From Hypomesus transpacificus (Eukaryota > Chordata > Actinopteri > Osmeriformes > Osmeridae), in contig NC_061063.1 in NCBI RefSeq assembly GCF_021917145.1, positions 3,013,971-3,077,970 on the forward strand: DNA of 64,000 bases. The letters are read 5' to 3'. This document shows positions 1 through 17,859 of this stretch, piece by piece; positions within the stretch are counted from its first letter, which is position 1, and every line of letters starts with the position of its first letter. Below the pieces are notes generated by a model. It saw only the letters and a program-made list of their open reading frames with translations. It was not told where the DNA came from and ran no database searches. Made by a program: the position numbers and the translations under genes.

Positions 1-1
1 C

Positions 2-2262
2 TGCAGCATTGACTTGACTGAAGAGGAACCTGCCTCCTCCAGTAGTAAGTCAACAGCAGCTAAAGTCGAACCCAAATCACCCAGGGACCCGGGACTGGAC
101 GGCAAACTGTCCCTGATCACCTGGAACGTAGATGGACTCGACACGGATAACTTGGGCGATCGAGCCAGAGGCTTGTGCTCATACCTGGCCCTGTAAGTGG
201 CACCATTGGTTGCACATTTTACTGATCATGTCCAGCTGGGACCCACTAAATGTATCTGCTAGAACAAGATACATTAGTGTTTGGCATAAAATCTCAGTTG
301 ACTGAATGCTAATGTCTGAGTTTGAGAGTTTTAGAATCCCACCTTTGACAGTGATAAAAACGCTGATCTGTCTATTCCAGCATGACTTTCTCTTTCATCC
401 TCTTTTCCGCAGATATACACCTGACGTGGTGTTACTACAGGAGCTTATTCCACAATATGTTCAGTACTTGAAGAAACGCGCTGTCAGCTACACAATAATT
501 GAAGGCAAGACAAGGAAAATATAAGGACCACAATTATCTTTATTTGGAAGACCCCTGCGTAGGCCCGTAACAAAGCAAAACATATAGACCGTAATAACCC
601 CATCTATTTGTATACTGAATTCTAGGAGGTGAAGAAGGCTACTTCACTGGTCTGATGCTAAAGAAGTCAACAGTCAAGCTCCTGAACAGTGAGATTGTCG
701 GTTACCCAAGCAGCCAGATGATGAGAAATCTCCTTATCGCTCAGGTTGGTCACTGCCAGAGTGAGGCCTTATATGGAATAGTCAAACAGAAATGGATTAT
801 TCTTGGTGTGTGTTTATGTGACGGATTGTTGGTTTTGTGTGACTTTGACCCTGAGGGTAATTCAAGAAGTCAAGCTTGTATGTCGGTTGGATCAATTAAC
901 TTTATCTACTAGGGAGACTTTGATAGTACTCTAACAAAGGATGGATATAAATTGGAAGTATTCTCTAGAGCATTATTTAGTATTCTCTAAAGAAATAGAC
1001 AGAGTGAGGTAGAGAAAATCGAGTCTTACACAGTGAAAGATACCGGCTGGCACATGTGGCTGTGGCTGCAGGCGTGTGCTCTCACTGGAGTCCTGCTTGA
1101 GAACTTGATGCGAATCCGAGTGTTTTGTTGTTGTTGTGTGTGTGTGTGTGTTGAGCAGTAGAGAGAGAGAGACACACAATATTCTACAGAAAGTAGAGGG
1201 CTGTTTTCTCATCGTTTACACACTCGTTGAAACAATTCCGTACATGGATGAGTCCCCTTCTCATGAAACTATGACACGATCCCTTGTCTGGGACAGGTTC
1301 GGTTTATGGGTCAGGAGCTTTGCTTGATGACGTCACACTTTGAGAGCTGTAAAGGCCAATCAGAGGAGCGTATGAAACAGCTGAAGGTGGTGCTGAAGAG
1401 GATGAAAGAAGCCCCTGGTCACGTCACCGCCCTGTTCGGAGGGGACACTAACCTAAGAGACACGGAGGTACGTAAACACTCCTTTCAGACTTAAAGGGAC
1501 AATACCATCTTAATATCTTGAAATGGTTCTAGTTGGGCTTGATTTAGCTTACCTGGTGCAGTAGCTAACGAAGGTTAACCTGCACAGGATTGAGCTAGCT
1601 GCAGCAATATTAATATACTGCATTTGGCCATTGAACAGGATTCAGAACAGGTGTTTCTGTCGAATCAGAGGATAACAAACATAGAACTGACATGACAACT
1701 GATTGTCCATAGAGCCAGTCAAAGTAGCTACCTATTGTGGGAACGCTTTTAGCTCTCTCCCAGGCCTCGCCCAAGGCCCTCCCCCTCCCCCCGCCTGGGG
1801 CAGAACGACATCCCCTTAGGCGCGTTATGCAGCCCCACACACGAGAAGAGGAACCACTCTATTGGGCACTCATCAGTCGTCACAGCAAATCCTTTCCCCC
1901 CCCCCCCCCGACAACACTCGTTCGCACCGTGTGCCGGCTCACTTCCTGCTCGGCCGTGTCTGTCGCAGGTGGCTAAAGTGGGCGGCCTGCCCGCAGGCGT
2001 GAGTGACGTGTGGGAGCGCCTGGGCAAGCAGGAGCACTGCCGCTACACCTGGGACACACGGGCCAACAGCAACAAGAGCGTGCCCTACGTCAGCCGCTGT
2101 CGCTTCGACCGCGTCTACCTGCGTCCGGCCATGGAGGGCTCCCGCACCCCGCTGCTGGCCCCGGACCACATGGACCTTCTGGGCCAGGAGAAGCTGGACT
2201 GCGGCCGCTACACCAGTGACCACTGGGGCATCTACTGTAGTTTCACTGTCGGCCAGTCCTGA
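2..2262 (+). CDS. tdp2: Tyrosyl-DNA phosphodiesterase 2, 5'-truncated by the window edge
   Basis: TDP2 removes tyrosyl adducts left on 5' DNA ends by trapped topoisomerase II; it is a Mg-dependent endonuclease/exonuclease/phosphatase-fold enzyme acting mainly in the nucleus. Coding exons seen: 2-192 (may begin upstream), 413-504, 626-744, 1297-1467 and 1969-2262 (stop TGA). They join in frame to 288 residues, matching the C-terminal part of the roughly 360-residue family; the N-terminal UBA region lies outside. The four catalytic motifs are all present: TWNVDG (Asn), LLQEL (Glu), GGDTNLRD (Asp) and SDHWG (His). DNA-contacting neighbours such as MTSHFES and CRFDRVYLRP are also recognisable. 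Intron 2 (505-625) starts with GC rather than GT (AAG then GCAAGA), and no GT nearby restores frame. Several fish carry tdp2 duplicates, so the a/b identity is not decided here. Confidence 0.95.
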
Positions 2263-2715
2263 AAACCAGGGTTCCCCCTCCCCTCCCCCTGTGTTGTGAC
2301 AGGGTTTGAAGACTAGAGCTTTGTTTTAATATCCAAAGGCATGTGCCTTCCAAGGTGGTGTTTGGGATATCCTGTGGCACGGTACTTTCGTTCCGTTATT
2401 TCCCATGAAAGTGCCTTTTAGAAGTAACCTTCAGGCAGACCCAGGAGGTAGTTGTAAAGTATAATGACATCCATTTAAGACAATTGCTGACTTGATCCCT
2501 CATTTAAGACTAAACATTTCATAAACTGGCAAAAGGTTTAAGTGTAAGTATGCGCTCTGCAGTGGACTGATTGGGTAACCTTTAAATATTTGGTATATCA
2601 CCTGTAAAGATCCTGGCATAGGTAATGTCAATATGTTTAATGAATGACTGCAGCATCGAATGGGAAGCTTTTACATTGAGTGAATTTCAATAAATATGAA
2701 TCGAACCTATTTATT
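2263..2715 (+). other. tdp2: tdp2 3'UTR with polyadenylation signal
   Basis: Sequence after the tdp2 stop has no further coding signal. A canonical AATAAA lies at 2689-2694, so cleavage is expected about 10-30 bases later. The exact cleavage point is inferred. Confidence 0.6.
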
Positions 2716-5700
2716 CATTTTTCAAATGATGTAAGATACTGACTTCATTTGGTATAGTAAGGCAGATGGAACAGCAGGATGTGTTGGGTCATTTTTGTTT
2801 CCAACAAATAGATCTACACACATTTCAGATTCAAATCCACAGATTCTACACCTTCAAATCCACATCAACATTAATCTGCAGCTTAATTGGCATACTTGTA
2901 GCCTACTTTCCCTCAGGTGTGGGTTAAAGTGAACATAGTTGAGCCACCTTGGGGTGTATGGTCTGATCTGTTCTCAATTAGACAGTACAGCAACCAGCAT
3001 GTTGAAGCCATGTCTTGTTGCAAGGTAGGGTTGTAGTGCAATTCATTTACAACATCAGACCACTAGAGTGCAGTATAGGTAAATAAACAGCATGGGTGCC
3101 AGTATCTGTATGGAAAGGTGATAGTGTCACATTGATCTTTAAATAGTATTTGACAAAGCCACTGTAATTTATAGTACTACAGGACATGCACTACAATCAA
3201 GCGTTTTGTTTCTTTGCAAGGTCAACTTCGAAAAATAACAGCAATTGGAAGCTTTACGGTAAGTAAAGTAGCGGTTGTCCTCAAACACAAGATTAGTAAA
3301 TCCTGAATACAAATACAATATCATATTTATAGCTCATAGCTTCATTCAGATTCATATTTTTGTTTAAGTACACATTTTTTTAATACTGTCCTTGACTTTG
3401 TAGCCCCTTATGGATATTTGATGCTTGATGTTCATTCTCAATTTTCCTGGATTTTGAAGGTCATATATTCTGTGAGAAGATCTTCTTTCAGACACGAATA
3501 TGATTAAATCACAGAAGATGTAAAGGAATCAATTTTGCTCTTGTCCAAATTAGACACAGTATGTTGTAGGTTAAACTTTGCCATGGTGTTTCTATATTCA
3601 GAAGTTATATTGTATTTGCTTTAGAAGCTCTAGGATTTAGTGGTCCTATGGGATTAGGGGTGACTGTAAATAGAAGTTAATGCACAACAATGTCAGTACC
3701 AAGTCAATTTCTCTAGCACACACACCACACTGAGCATCACATGAACCTGCCCCCCCTCGCAAAAAAACAAACACAAAAAGGATAATATTATAATATTATA
3801 AATTACACGAAGTGACCCCCCAGTAAGATGACTTAGATCCTTGTCAAGAAACCTCTTCCCATGTTGTCCTTGTGGTGTCCCCCTCAGTGCTCAGAGACAT
3901 TTGGGAGGGCCGCTGAGTGCAAGACAGTTGGCATTAACGCCCATTCCTCAGAGACGAGCTGACCTCCGGGGGAGGACATGGTTGTGACTGCCTCAGAGAA
4001 GGCATCATAACAAGCCCCTGTCCCCTTTCAGCCATGCACCTCTTCTCCACCATGATGATGAACAGAGGAAGTTCCTTTGGTGCCAAGATCGAAGAAGGTC
4101 GTAAACATTTCTTAAAACCCAAGCAGCAGAAGGTTAGAGATGGACAATCTTAGTACAATGAGGGTAAGCTAAGCTTAGTTTTGGACATAGCAAGTATTAG
4201 AATTTCCTTCTAAAAAGAAGTGGGAGATTTGTTTGTGTAGGATGTAGTGTTGCACCAACAATCATGTTTAGAATAAAAGAAAAATGGCTTCAGGGAGGAC
4301 AAGATAATCTTGCCGGAACCCTGCAAGAACACATTCAAAATAATGTCTTCAAAAGGTTTCAGGTGGATGGTATACTTTTTTCCTTTGCATTGCCATGCAG
4401 CCACCCCTGGGGCAGAGGGGAGGGATGACTCGCAAGGTCTCTGGAAGATACAGATGGAGGCAGCAGCTGTCTGGGGCAGGAGGACGGTCACGTGACTAAC
4501 CAGCAGACTTGAGTAACAGCCTTCTGTCAGGACCTATCAACCTTTTACAGCCACGATACTGAAAACGTTCAGCCTGCCACAGTTGTGTTTTGAACAAGTA
4601 ACGCTACTTTACTTTCCCTCGTGTTTGTCTTTGCCAGCTGTTTCAGAGAGTTGCCCTTGACCCTGGCTCAAGAAAGCACAACATGTATTTTCGTGTCATG
4701 CTCAGTCATTGCCATCAGTGCAACGTAACGCATTTTCTTAATGGCATCATGCAAGTCAGTGTCCTTGTCGATGTGGGCCCTTTCATTCCAAATAGAGCAG
4801 TGTGGGTAATGTAGTTGGGCACAGTAGGGGCAGTATTAGAGGGCCAGCCTGCCAATTGGAACTCTGCAGCCAAACCATGTGAAGGAATGAGAAAGATATT
4901 ACCTAGGATTAGCATCAAGGCTCACCTTTACACTGGCAGCTGTCCTTATGATTGGGAGGGGACTGGATATGTTCGTCTGCAGTTCAAGTCCAAGGCAGAT
5001 GGCTGCAGGGCCAAGCAGCACTTGTGTGTATTTATTAGTTTGTCTGGCATCAAGAGACACACAGCCATTCTCAGGCCCCCAATCGAAGCTATTCTGTCTG
5101 CCACAAAAATGTTTGGAAACATACCCCCTGGACTGACACCATAACAAGCCACCAAGCCTACCCTTCCCCCAATGCTGAATGACCCCCTTCGATAGCTGTC
5201 AAAGACAAGGCAAGGGCATGCCTAAGTGTTGCCTGTGTTGCTCTGCTGCTCCATCCCACCACAACCGCATTCATCAGCACCCCAGTCAGAAATCGCTCCG
5301 ACAAGCAGCGCCAGAAGCCCGCGTTAGAAGAAGAGCTGCAGTGTGAGAACGACTATAGGACTGTCCTCGTGCGCACCGTCGCTACGCGCCAGCGGTAATC
5401 CAGCACAGCGTCTCATACTGTAGGCCTGTATTGAGTCGCGACAATATATTGAGTCATCTCAAGCCCCTGTTATATGGACGTCATTAATTTGACAATTGTA
5501 TGTAGGCTATGGCAATGAGATGTGTTCCTGATAACCAGCGTGACATTGCTGACCTGAGTGAGCTGTTATGAGGCTTTATATCTGTTTAAAGGATCGCAGC
5601 TGGTCAAAATGTTCCCTACAGATAACCATAAAATCCCGTTTCTATGGTTGACACAAACTGACACCACTCCGTAAACAATGTTTGAGAGACAAGATGACTC

Positions 5701-5860
5701 ATGTTACTTAATATCACTTGACCTCTGTAAATCATTGACCAGAGAATCAGCACAAGGCAAGGTTGCAATAGATTACATCGAACTTTGAAGCCAGTTGGAA
5801 TAGATAAACGAAATGTATTTTGGAACTAAACAAAAACCACATATTTAAGAAAGTGACAGC
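2716..5860. other. tdp2-tmem64 intergenic spacer
   Basis: No gene recognised in about 3.1 kb. Open frames at 4815-5144 (+) and 4210-4491 (-) show no family resemblance or splice support. A short GC/CpG-richer patch at about 5284-5400 stands out from its AT-rich surroundings; it is discussed as a finding. Both flanking genes converge on this spacer, so it holds transcript ends rather than promoters. Confidence 0.5.
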
Positions 5861-5862
5861 TT

Positions 5863-8766
5863 TTTATTTCCTCCTTTCATAAATAACACTGGACAAGCAT
5901 AGTACAGCGATAAATATCAATTAATACACTGTAAAATTCTCTGTATTACAAAATACAGTATATATGTGTAATGCACTTGATACAGGTGGGGGGAAGTGTT
6001 TCATAGTACCAGCAGGCTCTTGATCTGACATTTAACTTGTTATTTTATCAAAGGAACAGTTAAGAGATCTCAGATTCAAGGGCTTTGCAGGGTGTCTATG
6101 AAAGACTTCCCATAGAAATCTGTAGTTGCATAACTATGTCTATGTTAGAGTCAACCTATGAAGGACCAAAGCTTTAAAAAAACATCTCTAAAGCAACACC
6201 ATGATGGCAAATCATGATCTAAAATTCTTTTTTTTTTTTAACTTTTTTTGCATTAGACTTGGCAGAGTAGTTCGTTATTGCCCCTCAACAAAGTGAACAT
6301 TTCACGTTTTATTTGAATAGGCCTCAAAATGTTAAATAGCCTTATAATGTAAAAATATTCATAAACCAAACAGTCTGTTAAAGTAGATCAGTGACAAAAA
6401 TCAAGAGTTTGTTTGGGAGAATGGTTGCTTGACAGTTTGCTGATGGTTAGTGAACAATCTAATCTACTACCAAGTCATAGGCAGCATTTAAGTGTCCATA
6501 CATGTCAGATAGGCAGCACGAGGTGACAGGCAGGTTGTTGTTGCACAAGCCTAGGAATGTTAGGACACATCCTCTGCAGGAACAAGTGCCGGGGTGAAAA
6601 TGAACTTGATTCAAATTGAAGTTGTAGTCATCTGGGAGCTGAAAAATGGGGAATTATCAACTCAAATATGATTTCTATTAATTAAAAAAATGGAGTAAAT
6701 CACTCTTTGAATTGTATCCAATTGATCACTGACTTTGGTTCATAGAACAATACAAATACAAATAAAAAGATTGCTCGCTTTTACATTATTATACGTTATT
6801 GCTCAATTCTGACAGAAAGGGGTCCTTTTAACCACAGAAGAAAAGTGAGGACATTCCATGAAATATATTAAGCATACAAAGTAATTTAACCGGTTTTGAG
6901 GGAACAAACGGCAAGGGAATGTGTTTAACGAACATGTTGACTGTCTGTGCTGTCTTAAGAACAGAGTAGGGAAATAAGAGGATGGGGAAAAGATTGTGGC
7001 CATCAAGAAGAATAAAACTCAGGATTTTGAGATGGGGAAAAAACAGGAGCCCTTTTCAATATTCCCTCAATCAAACCTTTCAGTTTGAGGAGCAGCAACA
7101 CGATAGAATACAAAATATATTTGATACACACCATGATCACATTCATTCATTGTGTCCATATCCTGTTTGATTGTCAGACACCATTTCCAAGAAAGCCTCC
7201 ACCTAAATGAACCAATCCTTACCCAGCTTTACATTTCAATATCAAAAATATTGTTTGTCGACTGTACAAATAAATCTATGGATAATCTATAGTTGTGTCC
7301 GAAAGGATTTCCAAATCAAACCTGACATGGAAATAATAATCATATGTAGATAATTACATAGTAATAAACTAAGTAGTAAGTCACGTGTACCCTTGACTCA
7401 AAAAGGGTTAATAAACCTTATGGCACGTAGAAAATTAACAGTTTTGTCACATCACCAGGCTTTAGTCTTCATGATGTGAGGAGAACATCCAGAATTTTAA
7501 ATATCTCCGTTGTGTGCATGGAGGAAACTTTTTTGTGTTTGGTTACAGCATTGAAATTGACAATCATGCCGTTCATTGTATAGTTGTATTGCACAGCAAA
7601 ATGAATGAAAACAAAATATCACACAGCCCACAAAAGGTTGAAACTTTCAAAATAAGAATCTAAATAGCCTAAAACGAAACAACCGAAAGAAAATGTGCTT
7701 CCCTCGAACTAAAGAACTTTTCTAAAGACCAGAAATGGCTGCCGTTTTCACTTCTGCAGGAATCCTATTGCCAAAGAGGAGAAGAGACTGGTTGCGCTAA
7801 CAGTAGAGTGAATCATACTGCACTCAGTTTTCCTGGCAGAACATTAAAAAATGTCCCACTGAGAACCTTGCACTCCTACCCATCTGTTCCTAGATCAGCG
7901 CAGCATTATTGCTGAAACAATCTTGGACAGACAGGCCAAATTGTCTGACGTGATCTTAGCCAGCAGAACTCGGTTGGCTAGAACGCTTACAAAGACATTT
8001 CCCCCTCTCATTTTTTTCCTGTCTATCTTAGTAATAAGACACTTTAAAACATAAAAGAGAATTCAACTAAACGGCAAAATAGAAACCCCAATTTTATAAT
8101 ACCTTTTTTTCAATTTTGCAAATCAGAAATGGATTTTAAATGACTTAAAAAATGTATCGAAAATAATAAGAAATGAAGAAAAACAAGAAAACGCTGGAAT
8201 ATGCACAGCACATAAGTAGGCATTTCTAAAAATGACATCTCCTTGGTACATTTGTAAAAAGATCTAGGTTACACATTCATATTATTATCAGGCAGCAGTT
8301 ATGCCTATTGTTGTAATTACATACTCAACTGAGGCCTATTTAACTGCATAACGACCCTTGTAACAGAGCCGGATAAGTCCAGTTTCAAGGAGAGGAGGGA
8401 AAAAACAACAAACCCAAAAAAACGAATGTATGTCTTTTGACACCATTAAGTCATCGCTCATAGGATACCAGTTTGTTGATCAACCATGGTCCCGCTCTTT
8501 AAAAGAGATTATCCACAGACCTCAGCCTGGATATTGGCTGTGATGGGGGGGGAGGTGCCATGGTGGGCAAATGGTGAAGAAAACACACCATCCACCTGGT
8601 TTACAAACGACTTCTGCAGTCCTCTGCCGTAAACCGCCCAGATCCACACAACCACCCATCTTGGAACGTAGTACGACCTCGCTACCCGTCCATTACATGA
8701 GAGGGGGAGGGGTGTGTGTGTGTGTAACACTTCAGTTTCGCCCCCCCCCCAATGCCGGTTTAGTGT
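5863..8766 (-). other. tmem64: Probable long tmem64 3'UTR
   Basis: The 2.9 kb downstream of the tmem64 stop is uniformly AT-rich, without repeats or credible ORFs. It ends at a minus-strand AATAAA (5863-5868 on this strand reads TTTATT). Mammalian TMEM64 also has a multi-kilobase 3'UTR (recalled). The extent is inferred, and earlier poly(A) sites could be used. Confidence 0.45.
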
Positions 8767-14920
<6,154 letters not shown>

Positions 14921-16854
14921 TCAAACCCGCCCGTTTACCAAAGAGAATAATTGTCAAATATTTGAGAACAGGTTAGGCTATTGATGGCTGTTTATTGACA
15001 CCCATAGCCCCCAGAAACAGAGGACGCCTGTTGCAGTCGACTAGCTACGTATCAGAAATAAGCCAACCTCTTCTCATGTTTCGTTAGCAAGCCCAATAGT
15101 TTGTCCGACATCTAGTTAATCTAAATGTATCTGAGTTACAAAGCATGTCAATCAAATCACTTGTAACGGGGCTGTATTTTAGACACATGCCATCTCGCAG
15201 TTGTCAACACAGAATCAGAGCGTTGAACAGGATCAATTAATTTGGAAAACGGACAAATCAATTATTCAACAAACTAAAAATCGTGTTGAAATTCAGGAAC
15301 CCATTTAAAGACAGCGATTGCACACGTCGGTTATCCGTGGAAGACTTGAACTTTTGATACTCTCCAGTCCTATTTTGCATAAATTATTGCCAGCAGTTCT
15401 TCCACTAAGATTGGCTAGCTAGCTAGCCAGTCTTCCGTTTGCTGCTGAAAGTAGTTTTCCATTTCAACGTTCGAGACACTGAAATTGACCTTCTAGTACA
15501 CTTCCCCGGGCAAAGTGACAGCAAGAGTGACAAAGTCGTTGACAGAGCCAGCTTGTTTTGAAGCCGATTGTGTCTATATTCGCGCACCCGTAGTAGTAAC
15601 TGCTGTTGACGCTAATGCTATTCATACCGACCACTGTTTGTCTCCCAGAATTCCAAGTACCCATGTGACCCTAACTGTTCCTAACCAATCACTAGGGCCG
15701 ATGTGCATCGCGAGAAAGGCAAGTTATATCCCCTTAATATCTAAGTCTATGTATATTCCAGAGGTTAGCTTTTTGCATTCACATCAAAACCTCTGTAATG
15801 CATTTTGATCCAACAGCACACACAAGTGCATTGCACATACGTCATTGATGGGATGGACATATCTATCCAACTATGCATTCATGAATCCATTTGTTTAAAA
15901 GGTTATTTCATTAGGCCTATGTTACATGATCTCCTATTCATGTTTGTATATATATACTGTATGTTTTCTTTTTTCGTAAGTTACTTTCTGATAGCATTAG
16001 CAATAATTCAATAAAGTAACTGTAGGTAAGGGTTGTGTTTTCATGTTTTATGAAACCGTGATCTTGGTGTTTCACAGTTCATGGAAAAATGCAACGTCAC
16101 AGTACACAGGATGAACATGATCTTGTGAAGTAATAACGGATCACGTTTTTGTTGAGTACATGTGACACCAAGAGGATGAAACTAAACTGGGTTCCAGGGA
16201 CACCGATAAGGGTTTCAAAACGAGTCAAGAACCATGCTGATACTGCTGGACTATCTGTTCACTCATAGTCCACCAGCATTAGCTAACAAGAACTATATTT
16301 AGAGTGAAAATTAGAAAAACTGTTATGTTGACGAATGTTTTTTTTTCTTCAATACCCACATCCTCTTTCAGTGTAGACGGGTGTATAGCTACTGCTTATC
16401 TTATAATCGTAAGTCACATTTAGACAGTATGTAGGCCTAGTGTAATCAAGATTTTCTCAAGCTAAATAATTGTCTGATTAAACGTAATGTAAGTATATAA
16501 AATGACAGACTGTGAAACAATTAGCCTTTAGAACTGATATCTGGCCGTGTTACTATAAAGCCCCACAAGAGGTAGCTGTTGGTCTAAAGTTGCTTGTCTC
16601 AGCCCAATAAATAAGAAACTGTTTTAACTACATTTGAAAAGCAACAGCAAGCACTTGGTGATGAAAGATATGACATCACTGGTTCAAAATGCACTGAGAG
16701 GATAGTCCCTTTGTTCTTGTGATAGTAGTTGTTTGTCTGAAACAGATATATTCTTTATAACATATTCCAATATAACTATGCTGCGTAGTATAGGTGACCA
16801 AGGCATAAACCTGTACTGCTGTGTTCTCAAAGTTTGGAACACAATCAGTGGAGA

Positions 16855-16990
16855 TTCAGTCAACAATAAGATAAGATACTCCTTTACTTGTCCCGCAGCG
16901 GGGAAAAGGCAGTTTGCAACAGCAGCAGGGTACAGAACAGCACTCAGAGTACAATTTAAATATATAAAATACAAAATATATAATATAAAA
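16855..16990. repeat. Dispersed repeat resembling a non-LTR retroelement 3' end
   Basis: The motif AGATACTCCTTTACTTGTCCC followed by a short G-run and an AT-rich tail (AATATATAAAATACAAAA) resembles a common teleost repeat end. A related start (TAACTTTATTTGTCCCAGAGG) occurs at 57280 in lrrc69. The family is not identified, and the relation rests on about 25 bases. Confidence 0.4.
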
Positions 16991-17792
16991 AATTGTTTTC
17001 TGATTAAGAATCCACTTTAGAGCAATAAAACTCCCAAATTCCATCTAGCTGGGTCTGGATTCTTTCACAATTCTTTTCTGAAGTGTAAGTGTGTTTATTC
17101 CTCAAAACACAACTGGCCCTGACAGCCTTGACAAGAACATGGGTTCCCAGACAACACCAGACAGATTACCATACTGGTGAATGTTGAAGATGCAAGAACT
17201 GTGCAACTGAGCAAAAGCATTAGGCTTATGTTAGGCTATTTCTCTGACAGATGTTTCTCATCAGGATCTGAAGCAAACACAGGCACATGTAGAACATAAA
17301 CATTATCACAGAAAACCTTGTCAAATGTGTGATTTTGTTTGACAATGAGAAGGCTTTCTTCTCGTTTTGAGCTGTAATATTTCTTCATATTTCTTCAAAA
17401 AAACATCTAACCTTTTAAATAAAAGGATTTCACCACACAAAGTTACTAAAATTCCGTTAGAAGTTACAGATTGTATCGATCCACCCAGTGTAAATTACCA
17501 AACTGACTGTTGGGAGACAGTTCCACAGCAGAGCCTTTAGAAAAAAACGCAGTTATATATAGTTGGCTGTTGGTGCATTTTCAAATAAACTACACATCGT
17601 TAATAAGCTTGAACCTTTGGCAACGTAAAACACCAATTGCGCCCAATGTAATGCATGCAGAATTAGAAAATCTATATGGTCTGTTCTATTGCCTCCCATT
17701 GGATGACAGCGGCGTTCCTGCATAGTTGCAAGAGGCGCATCGCAACAGCCTGCAGAGCTAGTTTGGACGCACGCATCCGGAGCAGTAATCGT

Positions 17793-17840
17793 ATGAGTGG
17801 AGCATTTACCGTTCTCCATTTTCATTTTGGAAACTTCTAA
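17793..17840 (+). promoter_or_regulatory. Candidate upstream ORF of necab1
   Basis: An ATG at 17793 opens a 15-codon frame, out of frame with necab1, that stops with TAA at 17838-17840, 19 bases before the necab1 ATG. If transcription starts further upstream, it would sit in the 5'UTR and could lower translation. The position of the cap site is unknown. Confidence 0.35.
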
Positions 17841-17859
17841 CAAGATAGCCTACTGGAAA

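Noticed and set aside
17797..17859. necab1 start 21 codons upstream at 17797
   Set aside because: That codon is GTG; the first in-frame ATG, in a good context and close to the family N-terminus, is at 17860.
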